Assembly (NCBI GenBank): GCA_029212425.1
Contig: JARGNC010000026.1
Coordinates: 1 to 20,701 of the forward strand
Source of the DNA: Phycisphaerales bacterium
Lineage (GTDB): Bacteria > Planctomycetota > Phycisphaerae > Phycisphaerales > UBA1924
Reading direction: 5' to 3'
DNA length: 20,701 nt
Shown: in pieces, positions 1 to 7,439 of the stretch
Layout of the letters: every line of letters begins with the position of its first letter
Position numbering within the stretch: position 1 is the first letter of the stretch
The notes under the pieces: model-generated
Database searches by the model: none
Told to the model about the DNA's origin: nothing
The model's input: only the letters and a program-made list of their open reading frames with translations
Made by a program: the position numbers and the translations under genes

Positions 1-713
1 AACACTGCAACCACCGATTCAAGATCGCTCTTCGAGACATTGAGCTCAAGCATGACACGCTTGCGAGCTTCAAGCACAGATCGAATCAACAGCACAAACC
101 GCTCAATCTGCCTGCGCTTCTCGCTGTTCTTCATCGCAGCTTTCGACGCATAAATCCGCGTTGTCGAGATCATGAGCTCGTCGATGATCCGAAGCGCGTT
201 GGCGCTTAATGTCGATCCCGTCGCCGTGTTGTCCACAATGCAATCCGCGTCCTCAGGTGGGAGTACCTCCGTCGCACCGTAACTACGGATGAGTTTCGCA
301 TTGAATCCTCGTTGCTCGATCCAACCTTTCGTGATGTTGACATACTCCGACGCGACCAATGCACCCGCTCGATTGAGCAACTCATCCTCATCGCTCTGCT
401 CAGGAACCGCGGCGACCAATCGAACACGATCCATACCGGTATCGAGCAACTCGATGAGATCCGCATTGTCCTCCGCAACCCAGTCCGCGCCTGCGAATCC
501 CAGGTCCCGCGCTCCGATGTCCAGCATCTCAATAATCGCCCTCGGCTTGAGGATCTTCACATCAAAGCCTTGAAGTGAAATACTGGGGCGATAATCGCGC
601 GAGCTCGTACGAATCGAGATACCCGCTTCTTGCATCAGTTTGGAAACACCGTCATACATGCGTCCCTTCGGGATCGCAAAGCGGATGATGCTCTCAGATT
701 GTTGTGGTGCCAT
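1..713 (-). CDS. hisG: ATP phosphoribosyltransferase HisG, long form (partial, C-terminus outside window)
   Basis: Catalyses the first step of histidine synthesis, joining ATP and PRPP to form phosphoribosyl-ATP in the cytoplasm. I translated it from the minus strand; 237 codons are visible and the frame is still open at base 1. The N-terminus has the family segment FAIPKGRMYDG (residues 12-22). The GARDLGFAGADWV stretch (67-79) and the PRPP-binding loop DNTATGSTLSANAL (161-174) are clear. After residue 215 the text RKRVMLELNVSKSDLESV resembles the start of the C-terminal regulatory domain of the HisZ-independent long HisG, so the long form is inferred. The ATG at 713-711 is preceded by an AAGGAG Shine-Dalgarno (726-721), which settles the start. 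That site sits inside a hairpin, described separately. No other his gene is visible; cls lies upstream on the same strand 295 bp away. Confidence 0.93.
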   Translation of the reverse strand, partial: MAPQQSESIIRFAIPKGRMYDGVSKLMQEAGISIRTSSRDYRPSISLQGFDVKILKPRAIIEMLDIGARDLGFAGADWVAEDNADLIELLDTGMDRVRLVAAVPEQSDEDELLNRAGALVASEYVNITKGWIEQRGFNAKLIRSYGATEVLPPEDADCIVDNTATGSTLSANALRIIDELMISTTRIYASKAAMKNSEKRRQIERFVLLIRSVLEARKRVMLELNVSKSDLESVVAV

Positions 714-718
714 TGTGG

Positions 719-801
719 GGCTCCTTCATGTGGAGCCGACCCAGGCCGAGCGCGATTTGGGCATAGACCCAAAACGAACAACGCCGACCATAGGCCGGCG
801 T
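719..801 (-). promoter_or_regulatory. Structured hisG leader: three hairpins, the last masking the ribosome binding site
   Basis: Three inverted repeats follow one another in the 5' leader, read on the minus strand. The first (801-781) has a nine-pair stem with one mismatch and an ATA-type loop. The second (773-756) pairs TTTGGG with CCCAAA. The third (737-719) pairs GGCTCC with GGAGCC around a seven-base loop, and its 3' arm contains the GGAG of the hisG Shine-Dalgarno. The pairings are seen directly. Control of translation or attenuation is inference. I saw no histidine-rich leader peptide and no T-box-like element. Confidence 0.5.
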
Positions 802-1008
802 CGAGTGGTTTGTTGATCAGGTGTTCCTGTCTACACAATCATCGCCGGCCATTGATATGACTGAAATGATGATCGTTATGGAACTGGTTGAATGCCATCG
901 CGAGAACTATACACACAACTTCCCACAAATCCATCGCAGCGAAAATGAATTCGACGACCCCATAAAATCCCTATTTTTGCAGCTTTAAACGGCATCCGAC
1001 AGCAAACA

Positions 1009-2472
1009 CTAGAGCAAAGGCCCAACCAAGCGTGCTGCATTCTCCAAAAACTTCCTTGAAAATGGCCGCCCCTCCCACCCATCAAGATCGTACCGAACCG
1101 AATCCATGATGTACGACTCTTGCAACTCGCGGAGTGAACTGGTGAACTCTTTGTCGTACACGAATAACGAGATCTCGAAGTTCAGCCAGAAACTTCGCAT
1201 GTCCAGATTCACCGATCCAAAGACACTCGCTGTCCCGTCGATGGTAATGCTCTTGGTGTGCAAGAGCCCGCCTTCAAAGCGGTAGAGCTTGACCCCAGCA
1301 CGCATCAAATCCGAGAAGTTTGATGCGCTCGCAAAGCGTGCAAGAATCGAATCAACCCTGGACGGGATGACCAGCGATACATCCACTCCACGCAGTGCCG
1401 CAGAAACCAGTGCTGTCTGCAAAGAATCATCGGGGACGAAGTAAGGCGTCGTCAGCACCAGTTCTTCCTGCGCTGAGTAGATCGCCGTCAACAACACTTG
1501 ATGAATCGAACCGGGATGATGATCAGGCCCAGATGGAAAGACCTGGATGACCGCATTCCCTTTGTCCGATTCTTCATCATGAGAATCGACCGGAAGCACA
1601 CATGTCGACGATTGCTCAACAGCCCAATCAAGCTCGAAGACCCCCGCGATGGTGCACGCGCTTGTACCAGTGACGCGAGCGACCGCATCGACCCATTCTC
1701 CAACTCCGGATCGCTGCTTGAAGAATCGAGGATCAACCATATTCTGGCTCCCGATATACGCAACTCTGCTGTCCACAACAATAATCTTGCGATGGTTCCG
1801 GTGATCCCTGCGAACAAACAGCGTGCGGATCGCTCCGGTCGGGAGGGATTCGATCAACTCGACACCAGATTGACGCAAACGATCCGCGTGCTTGGACCTC
1901 AAAAATGCCCGACTCCCAATCGCATCAGCCATCGCGCGGCAGCGCACCCCCCTCGCGGACGCCTCGATCAATGCCTCGGCAACTTCCAACGCTCGTCCGG
2001 CATCCTCCCAGATGTAAAACACCGCTTCGCAGGTGAACTGTGCAGATTTGATGTCCGCAATGATCGCATCAAAGCTCGGATCACGCCCAGAAATCAACTC
2101 GATTCGATTCCCGCCCTGCGCAGGATATCCAAGCAGGTTGCGTGCGTGTCTCCGAATCGGATCGGTAGAATCATTCGGATCATCCACATCAGACACCACA
2201 CGATTCGACAACGCCTTGTGCCACTCTTGGATCAACTCATCCTGTTCAGCAATCCGAGCCATCCGATCACGACCGATCCGGCGCTCTCCCACAAGCAGGT
2301 ACAAAACCGCACCAACCAAAGGCAGGGTCACGATGACCGAGAGCCAAGCGAGCGCAACCCCCACCATCGGTCGCTTCATCAACACTCGAACCGCAAGCGC
2401 TGCGATGACCACCCAGTGAAGCGCGAATGCAAGGGTGCTCGGGAGCCAAAGATTCAGGTCGTAGATATTCAT
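1009..2472 (-). CDS. clsA: Cardiolipin synthase A (phospholipase D family)
   Basis: Condenses two phosphatidylglycerol molecules into cardiolipin and glycerol at the inner membrane. The 487-residue length is normal for ClsA. Two N-terminal hydrophobic segments (about 9-31 and 37-61) match the family's membrane anchor. Two phospholipase D motifs follow: the first has H227, K229 and D234 within HRKIIVVD, the second H405, K407 and D412 within HTKSITID. Each is followed by the expected GSQN or GSVNLDMRS segment. The start ATG (2472-2470) has only a weak Shine-Dalgarno (AGGAT about 12 bases upstream), but a start here includes the complete first membrane helix. The gene is divergent from the GH13 gene and stands alone; the 295 bp after it lead to hisG. 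Function is confident from both intact HKD motifs. Substrate could differ slightly among Cls paralogs. Confidence 0.95.
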   Translation of the reverse strand: MNIYDLNLWLPSTLAFALHWVVIAALAVRVLMKRPMVGVALAWLSVIVTLPLVGAVLYLLVGERRIGRDRMARIAEQDELIQEWHKALSNRVVSDVDDPNDSTDPIRRHARNLLGYPAQGGNRIELISGRDPSFDAIIADIKSAQFTCEAVFYIWEDAGRALEVAEALIEASARGVRCRAMADAIGSRAFLRSKHADRLRQSGVELIESLPTGAIRTLFVRRDHRNHRKIIVVDSRVAYIGSQNMVDPRFFKQRSGVGEWVDAVARVTGTSACTIAGVFELDWAVEQSSTCVLPVDSHDEESDKGNAVIQVFPSGPDHHPGSIHQVLLTAIYSAQEELVLTTPYFVPDDSLQTALVSAALRGVDVSLVIPSRVDSILARFASASNFSDLMRAGVKLYRFEGGLLHTKSITIDGTASVFGSVNLDMRSFWLNFEISLFVYDKEFTSSLRELQESYIMDSVRYDLDGWEGRPFSRKFLENAARLVGPLL

Positions 2473-2665
2473 GCTGTTCGATCAATCCTGATCACATTGT
2501 ACGACCAAGCCATGGAGCAAGGGGTTTTCCTCATCAAGCCCTGCAGATATCGGTCTTCAACAACGCATCAGTCCCTTCAATGACCAAGATTCAACCGACA
2601 CCAAACTCCGTTTATCGTTTCTTCACAATCTACCGAGTCAATGTCCTCTGAAAGTCGATGAAGTC

Positions 2666-2684
2666 GCGGAGATTCCGCTTTTTT
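2666..2684 (+). terminator. Intrinsic terminator-like hairpin upstream of the GH13 gene
   Basis: GCGGA (2666-2670) pairs perfectly with TCCGC (2674-2678) around a three-base loop and is followed directly by six T (2679-2684). This is the classic layout of a Rho-independent terminator on the plus strand, although the stem is only five pairs. No plus-strand gene precedes it, so it may end a small RNA or act as an attenuator for the downstream enzyme. The role is inference. Confidence 0.55.
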
Positions 2685-2686
2685 GA

Positions 2687-2715
2687 TTGTTCTCCCAACA
2701 CAAGTCCTGTATCCT
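2687..2715 (+). promoter_or_regulatory. Weak candidate promoter of the GH13 gene
   Basis: TTGTTC (2687-2692) and TATCCT (2710-2715) are separated by 17 bases, about 70 bases before the ATG at 2784. Both boxes are only partial matches to the sigma-70 consensus, so this is a suggestion only. Confidence 0.2.
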
Positions 2716-2783
2716 CGCGTTTGCTCGCTATTTGCACAAATCCGGAACATCATTGATCAATTTTTGAGTTGGAGTCTCCACCC

Positions 2784-5120
2784 ATGCGTTCGTATTCAGC
2801 CCTACTTCTCGCAAGCATCACTGCCAGCCAACTCTGCGCAGCAACACAAGACAACATCGTTGAATGGGACGGGCTCAGCCATGCCCAGTCGTATGACCGC
2901 ACTCCCCGCGTTCCGATCAATGGCGAAGCATTCACCGTCCGATTCCAGTCCTACAAAGACGATCTCACAAACGCACAAGTGCTCTGGGACGACGGATCAA
3001 CACAATCATCTCCCGCATCCATCATCGCGCAGCGCGGCCCATATGACATCTGGGAAGCGTCCATCCCCGCGACTGTTGCGACAGCCATGACCTACACCAT
3101 CGAGATCCAAGATGGATCGGACACCGATTACCTCGGACCCGACGGCGTCCGTGACGACCAAGTTGGAGCCGCGTTTGTCATCGACTCGACGACCTTCGAG
3201 CACGCGCCACGCGGCGCAACCCCTGTGACTGGTGGCGTGGTCTTCAAAGTCTGGTCACCCAACCAAGCAACCTGCCGAGTGCGAGGCGAGTTCAATGACT
3301 GGTCGCTGCTCAATCCCATGAGCCGAGTAGGGGAAGATTTCGTAGCGTTTGTCCCTGGTGCGCAAGCCGGTCAGATGTACAAGTACTTCTTCGGGACCTC
3401 CACATGGAAACCAGACGCCAACGCGCAGCTCCTCGTCCCATCGGACAACTACAACTCCTTGATCATCGATCAAGACTCGTATGTTTGGAACACCGAGGGA
3501 TTCAGCCCCGCACCGTTTGAGGAAATGGTGATCTACCAACTCCATGTCGGGAGTTTCGCAGGACGCAACGACCCAATGGGCAGCGCCCCAAACCCATCAC
3601 GCTACATCGATGTCGCGGCCCGCGCAGATCACCTCGCGGACCTCGGTGTCAACGCGGTCATGCTCAACCCAATCAACGAGTTCCCAGGATCACACTCTGG
3701 CGGTTACAACCCAATCAGCTCACACGCCATTGAAAGCGCACTGGGTGATGTGGACGACTTCAAAGCAATGGTCGATGCGCTCCACGAGCGCGGGATCGCC
3801 GTCCTCCTCGACATCGTCTGGAACCACTTCGACGGCAATGAAAACTACCTCTGGAACTACGACGGCTCACAAATCTACTTCGATAACCCCGTCGTCGATA
3901 CACCTTGGGGCGCACAACACGATTACAACACCCCAGAAGTCCGCGAGTACTTCCTCGACAGCATCAACCTCTTTATGGGAGACTACCGGCTTGATGGATA
4001 CCGCGTCGATGCCGTGATGTCGATGGTCGATTCCGGATGGACCCCCCAGTACCTCGCGGGACAGGTCATCATGCGAGGGATGAACGATCTGATCGATCAG
4101 CGCTATGCCGACAAGCACACCATCGCTGAGAAATACGACGACGACACATGGACCGTCGGAGATACCTCCTTCGGGATCGGCTTCGACGCGCAGTACCACA
4201 ACGCGTACAAAGACTCAATCCGCGGCGCGATCTTCGCGGAAGGACTCGGAGGGAATCCAAACATGGGTTCACTCGCCGCCGCACTCGACGGCACCAACGG
4301 CGCAACCGCGGACAAAGCGTTCAACTACTTCGAACTCCACGACGACGCGTGGCCCCTCAACAACCACGAACGCGCGGTCCGTCAGTTCGATCCCGTCCTC
4401 CCAAGCAACAACGACGAAGCACGCGGACTCCAAACACTCGGAAACGGCATCACCATCATGTCCAAAGGTGTCCCAGGGATCCTCCAAGGCACCGAATGGC
4501 TCGAAGACGACGGCTGGGAAGCAAACAGAATCGACTGGTCACACAAAGTTTCCAACGCAGGGGTCTTCGCGTTCTACCGCGACCTCATCGCGCTCCGAAC
4601 AACCAAGCCTGCGCTCTTTGCCAACAGCGCGATCGACATCTTCCATGTCAACGACGGCGCGGACCTCATCGCGTTCGAGCGTTCGGGAGATGACGGCCGG
4701 TCGTTTGTCGTGATCGGGAACTTCTCCGCAACAACCCACAACGAGTACACCATCGGTCTCCCACGAGCAGGAGACTGGGGCGTGCTTATCAACAACGACG
4801 CGGTCGAATACGACGGCAACGGAGTTGGTACCTCGGGAACCTTCCAAAGCGAACCAACCCCTCGCGATGGATTCTCACAGCAAACTACGCTGCAGATCCC
4901 AGCATACGGATTCATGGTCCTTCAGCACAACCCAGAACTCCCAGGATGTTCCGCTGCGGACTTCGCAGAGCCGCTGGGAACCCTCAACTTCCTTGATATC
5001 AGCGCGTTCATCGCCGCGTTCAGCTCACAGAACCCAAGCGCTGATCTCACAGAAGACGGTTCATTCAATTTCTTGGACATCAGCGAGTACCTCAGCGTCT
5101 ACGGCGCAGGTTGCCCATAA
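2784..5120 (+). CDS. Secreted GH13 alpha-glucan enzyme with CBM48-like and C-terminal GC-type dockerin domains
   Basis: Predicted exported enzyme acting on starch- or glycogen-like alpha-glucans. The ATG at 2784 has GGAG nine bases upstream and opens a Sec signal peptide (residues 1 to about 20, ending QLCA). An N-terminal beta domain (about 45-130) is followed by a CBM48-like domain (about 135-220; RGEFNDW). The GH13 barrel spans about 245-610. It shows DIVWNH (343-348), GYRVDAV with nucleophile D409, AEKY with acid/base E449, and HDD at 519-521 where HDE or NHD is usual. A C-terminal beta domain follows. The last 56 residues hold two repeats built on NFLDIS, flanked by C722 and C777, as in the Gly-Cys dockerins of Phycisphaerae. 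Branching enzyme, amylase and maltodextrin hydrolase remain possible; the barrel most resembles GlgB-type enzymes. Export argues against cytoplasmic glycogen synthesis. Confidence 0.88.
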   Translation: MRSYSALLLASITASQLCAATQDNIVEWDGLSHAQSYDRTPRVPINGEAFTVRFQSYKDDLTNAQVLWDDGSTQSSPASIIAQRGPYDIWEASIPATVATAMTYTIEIQDGSDTDYLGPDGVRDDQVGAAFVIDSTTFEHAPRGATPVTGGVVFKVWSPNQATCRVRGEFNDWSLLNPMSRVGEDFVAFVPGAQAGQMYKYFFGTSTWKPDANAQLLVPSDNYNSLIIDQDSYVWNTEGFSPAPFEEMVIYQLHVGSFAGRNDPMGSAPNPSRYIDVAARADHLADLGVNAVMLNPINEFPGSHSGGYNPISSHAIESALGDVDDFKAMVDALHERGIAVLLDIVWNHFDGNENYLWNYDGSQIYFDNPVVDTPWGAQHDYNTPEVREYFLDSINLFMGDYRLDGYRVDAVMSMVDSGWTPQYLAGQVIMRGMNDLIDQRYADKHTIAEKYDDDTWTVGDTSFGIGFDAQYHNAYKDSIRGAIFAEGLGGNPNMGSLAAALDGTNGATADKAFNYFELHDDAWPLNNHERAVRQFDPVLPSNNDEARGLQTLGNGITIMSKGVPGILQGTEWLEDDGWEANRIDWSHKVSNAGVFAFYRDLIALRTTKPALFANSAIDIFHVNDGADLIAFERSGDDGRSFVVIGNFSATTHNEYTIGLPRAGDWGVLINNDAVEYDGNGVGTSGTFQSEPTPRDGFSQQTTLQIPAYGFMVLQHNPELPGCSAADFAEPLGTLNFLDISAFIAAFSSQNPSADLTEDGSFNFLDISEYLSVYGAGCP

Positions 5121-5213
5121 ACCTATCTGCGAAACTCGCGGCTTGACACGATAGGGGTTGATACCATTCCCCCCCTCTACTCCTATCCCCACGCCAGCCC
5201 CAAGCGAGAAGTG

Positions 5214-6416
5214 ATGAGCCAGATCGACCCAACCAAAAAACGGCTCACACGGATCACCTGCGCCGAGCATGTCACCCCGTTCCTCAAAGCGGAGGTCCAA
5301 GCACTCGGATACGAGATCCAAGAAGAAGACCATGTCGCGGTCCACATCGGAGCCAATCTTGAAGACTGCCTCCGACTCAACCTCCACCTCCGCACCGCGC
5401 ATCACACCTTCTGGTTGCTGTCACGATTCCGCTGCCCATCACTCGACGCGCTCGCGAAGCAAGCGAGCGCGTTCCCTTGGGAAGACCTGATCGACAACGA
5501 CTCCTACTTCACGATCACTTCCAACATCGAGCACCGAAGCGTGGACAACTCGATGTACCCCAATCTGCTCCTGAAAGACATGATCGTCGATCGGATAAAG
5601 GCCAAAACCGGCGCGCGCCCTGACACCGGACCTGACCGCTCGTGCGTTGTCATCCATCTCGTCTGGAAGAACGATCGCGCATGGATCTACCTCAACACCA
5701 ATGGCATCCGCTTGTCGGATCGTGGATACCGCAAAATGCCACACGACGCACCGATGCGGGAAACCCTCGCGGCCGCCGTGCTCATGGCTGCGGGATACGA
5801 CGGCACCACTCCATTCGTAAACCCGATGTGTGGATCAGGAACCCTCGCGATCGAAGCGGCGCTCATCGCATCAGGACGCGCACCAGGACTCCTCCGCAGC
5901 GATGCAAGCGCCCTTCACACCGCGCTGGATATTGATGATTCCTACATCGCAATGCGGAAAGAAGCACGCAAATCCAAACCCGTGACTCCCGACCCGATGC
6001 CGATCGTCGCGACCGACAACGATCCTCGCGCGATCGATGCGGCAATGAAAAACGCTCAAACCGCCGGAGTTGAGCACCTGATCGATTTCGAGACCTGTGA
6101 TTTCATGGATACCCAGGTCCCGCAGCTCGAAGATGATGAGCCCGGTCATGTGATCCTCAATCCAGAGTACGGCCTACGCCTCGGTGAAACCGGAGACCTT
6201 GAGCAAACCTACCGTGAGATCGGCGACTTCTTCAAAACCAACTGCAAAGGGTACATGGGTCATGTGTTCACAGGAAGCCGAGTGCTATCCCACGAGATCC
6301 GACTCAAGACCTCCGCTCGCCATATCTTCTTCAACGCGCAGATCGAGTGCCGACTCCTAAGCTACGAGTTGTACCAAGGATCAAAGAAACAATCCAAAAA
6401 CCTGAACCCCGATTAA
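5214..6416 (+). CDS. THUMP-domain RNA methyltransferase, RlmL/YpsC family
   Basis: Predicted S-adenosylmethionine-dependent N2-guanine methyltransferase acting on 23S rRNA, as known for the RlmL N-terminal half and its shorter YpsC relatives. The 400-residue length fits the short form. The THUMP-like N-terminal part covers about 45-160. The UPF0020 methyltransferase domain follows, with motif I NPMCGSGT at 203-210, ATDND (SAM ribose-binding acidic loop) at 266-270 and a motif IV that reads NPEYG at 316-320. The family's usual catalytic motif is NPPYG or NPPF/YG, so the second proline is replaced by glutamate. GTG at 5211 is in frame directly before the ATG at 5214; the Shine-Dalgarno is weak in both cases. 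The gene lies 93 bases after the GH13 gene and 19 bases before the DUF1330 gene, so it may share a transcript with the latter. The exact target base is not deducible. Confidence 0.87.
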   Translation: MSQIDPTKKRLTRITCAEHVTPFLKAEVQALGYEIQEEDHVAVHIGANLEDCLRLNLHLRTAHHTFWLLSRFRCPSLDALAKQASAFPWEDLIDNDSYFTITSNIEHRSVDNSMYPNLLLKDMIVDRIKAKTGARPDTGPDRSCVVIHLVWKNDRAWIYLNTNGIRLSDRGYRKMPHDAPMRETLAAAVLMAAGYDGTTPFVNPMCGSGTLAIEAALIASGRAPGLLRSDASALHTALDIDDSYIAMRKEARKSKPVTPDPMPIVATDNDPRAIDAAMKNAQTAGVEHLIDFETCDFMDTQVPQLEDDEPGHVILNPEYGLRLGETGDLEQTYREIGDFFKTNCKGYMGHVFTGSRVLSHEIRLKTSARHIFFNAQIECRLLSYELYQGSKKQSKNLNPD

Positions 6417-6435
6417 GAGCACTCGTACAACCAAG

Positions 6436-6759
6436 ATGACCAATCAAACACGCTATGAGATCCTCGTCGGTCTGCATGTCAACAACCAAGACGGATACAA
6501 CCAATACCGCGCCGGGATGACCCCGATCCTCAAAGAGCACGGCGGATACTTCCGCTACGATTACACCATCGACACCATGCTCCAGGGACACGCGGACCAC
6601 CCCCACAACCGCGTCTTCGTGCTGTCCTTCCCAGACCAATCAACAATGGAGCGTTTCTTTAGCCATCCTGAATACAAGATGGTCCGAGAAGAACACTTCG
6701 AGCCCGCCGTCAGCTCTGGAGGAATCCTCGCAGCGTACAGCTGCGAGATCCCTGCGTAG
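6436..6759 (+). CDS. DUF1330 family protein
   Basis: A 107-residue cytoplasmic protein with the alternating strand-helix pattern of the DUF1330 ferredoxin-like (dimeric alpha-beta barrel) fold. It begins with a strand (YEILVGLHV, 7-15). The family-like segments MTPILKEHGGYF and FVLSFPDQSTMERFFSHPEYK are then visible, the latter leading into a terminal helix and strand. No signal peptide or metal site is apparent. The biochemical function of the family is not established. It follows the methyltransferase gene by 19 bases with no terminator between them, so co-transcription is likely. The ATG at 6436 has no good Shine-Dalgarno, which also suggests translation coupled to the gene before it. Confidence 0.75.
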   Translation: MTNQTRYEILVGLHVNNQDGYNQYRAGMTPILKEHGGYFRYDYTIDTMLQGHADHPHNRVFVLSFPDQSTMERFFSHPEYKMVREEHFEPAVSSGGILAAYSCEIPA

Positions 6760-6800
6760 CTCGAATCGGGTTCATCGCTCATGCGTGCCTACCGTAGTTC

Positions 6801-7370
6801 ATGAGTGATGCCGCCAATATCTTGCCCGGAATGACCGAGGACCCTGCGAACAGCGCGCTGCCGTACAAGCTTGCCTGTCTGTGCGATCTCCGCGACAAGG
6901 ATGGACGCATCCTGCTCCTCCATCGGATCAAAGCACCCAACAAGGGGCTCTGCTCCCCAATCGGTGGCAAGCTCGAGATGCACCTCGGCGAATCCCCCGC
7001 TCAGTGCGCTCAGCGCGAGATCATGGAAGAAGCAGGGATCCATGTGGATATCAACGACATCCGCTTGGTCGGGCTCATCGCCGAGACCGCATTCGAAGGC
7101 AAGACCCACTGGTTGCTGTTCTACTACCGCGTCATGGTCCCGGTCGAGGTCGTTGATGGACACATGAACGAAGGCGAACTCGTCTGGCACGAACTCTCCG
7201 AACTCGATTCACTCCCCGTCCCCAACACCGACCGCGAGATCATCTGGCCGATGGTCAACAAGCATGAAAGCACCGGCACCGATGGTGGACCAGGTTTCTT
7301 CTGCATCCACATCGACTGCCGAGGCGAAGAACTCAGCTGGACCATCGAGCAAGAATCCGAATCCAAGTAA
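6801..7370 (+). CDS. Nudix hydrolase with an enlarged Nudix-box loop
   Basis: A 189-residue protein predicted to hydrolyse a nucleoside diphosphate linked to another moiety, using Mg2+. The Nudix box lies at about 55-80 with R72, E73, E76, E77 and G79 in the REIMEEAG helix and E64 before it. Between the GG pair (55-56) and GE (63-64) there are two more residues than in the consensus GX5E spacing. The fold before it (YKLACLCDLRDKDGRILLLHR) is the usual Nudix opening. The sequence does not reveal the substrate; sanitation of oxidised nucleotides is only one possibility. It starts at ATG 6801, 41 bases after the DUF1330 gene, and is the last plus-strand gene before a strong terminator and the convergent atpD. 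Confidence 0.88.
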   Translation: MSDAANILPGMTEDPANSALPYKLACLCDLRDKDGRILLLHRIKAPNKGLCSPIGGKLEMHLGESPAQCAQREIMEEAGIHVDINDIRLVGLIAETAFEGKTHWLLFYYRVMVPVEVVDGHMNEGELVWHELSELDSLPVPNTDREIIWPMVNKHESTGTDGGPGFFCIHIDCRGEELSWTIEQESESK

Positions 7371-7391
7371 CGAACACAACGAGTCAATAAA

Positions 7392-7415
7392 AAACACCCG
7401 CCGAGGCGGGTGTTT
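7392..7415. terminator. Bidirectional intrinsic terminator between the Nudix gene and atpD
   Basis: An eleven-pair perfect inverted repeat (7392-7402 with 7405-7415) with a GC-rich core, CACCCGCC against GGCGGGTG. It is flanked by A-rich sequence on the left and T-rich sequence on the right. It therefore works as a terminator on both strands and lies between two convergent genes. Confidence 0.92.
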
Positions 7416-7439
7416 GTATTTGAACTGATGATTGCTGAC

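Larger units (their letters stand above)
2473..2783. other. 311-bp intergenic region between divergent clsA and the GH13 gene
   Basis: No open reading frame here looks like a gene. The stretch must hold the clsA promoter (minus) and the GH13 promoter (plus). It also contains a plus-strand terminator-like hairpin at 2666-2684, annotated separately. A weak plus-strand promoter match lies before that hairpin: TTCAAC at 2590 and TATCGT at 2613, 17 bases apart. The region is visibly richer in A and T than the flanking genes. Confidence 0.6.

Noticed and set aside
1498..2583. Long plus-strand open frame (361 codons) opposite clsA
   Set aside because: It is antisense to a well-supported cardiolipin synthase, is rich in Arg, Pro and Ile without domain pattern, and has no ribosome binding site. 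It is a shadow of the GC-rich codon use.
5143..5167. Perfect TTGACA followed by TACCAT before the methyltransferase gene
   Set aside because: The spacing is only 13 bases, too short for a sigma-70 promoter, and no good -10 box is found at 16-18 bases.
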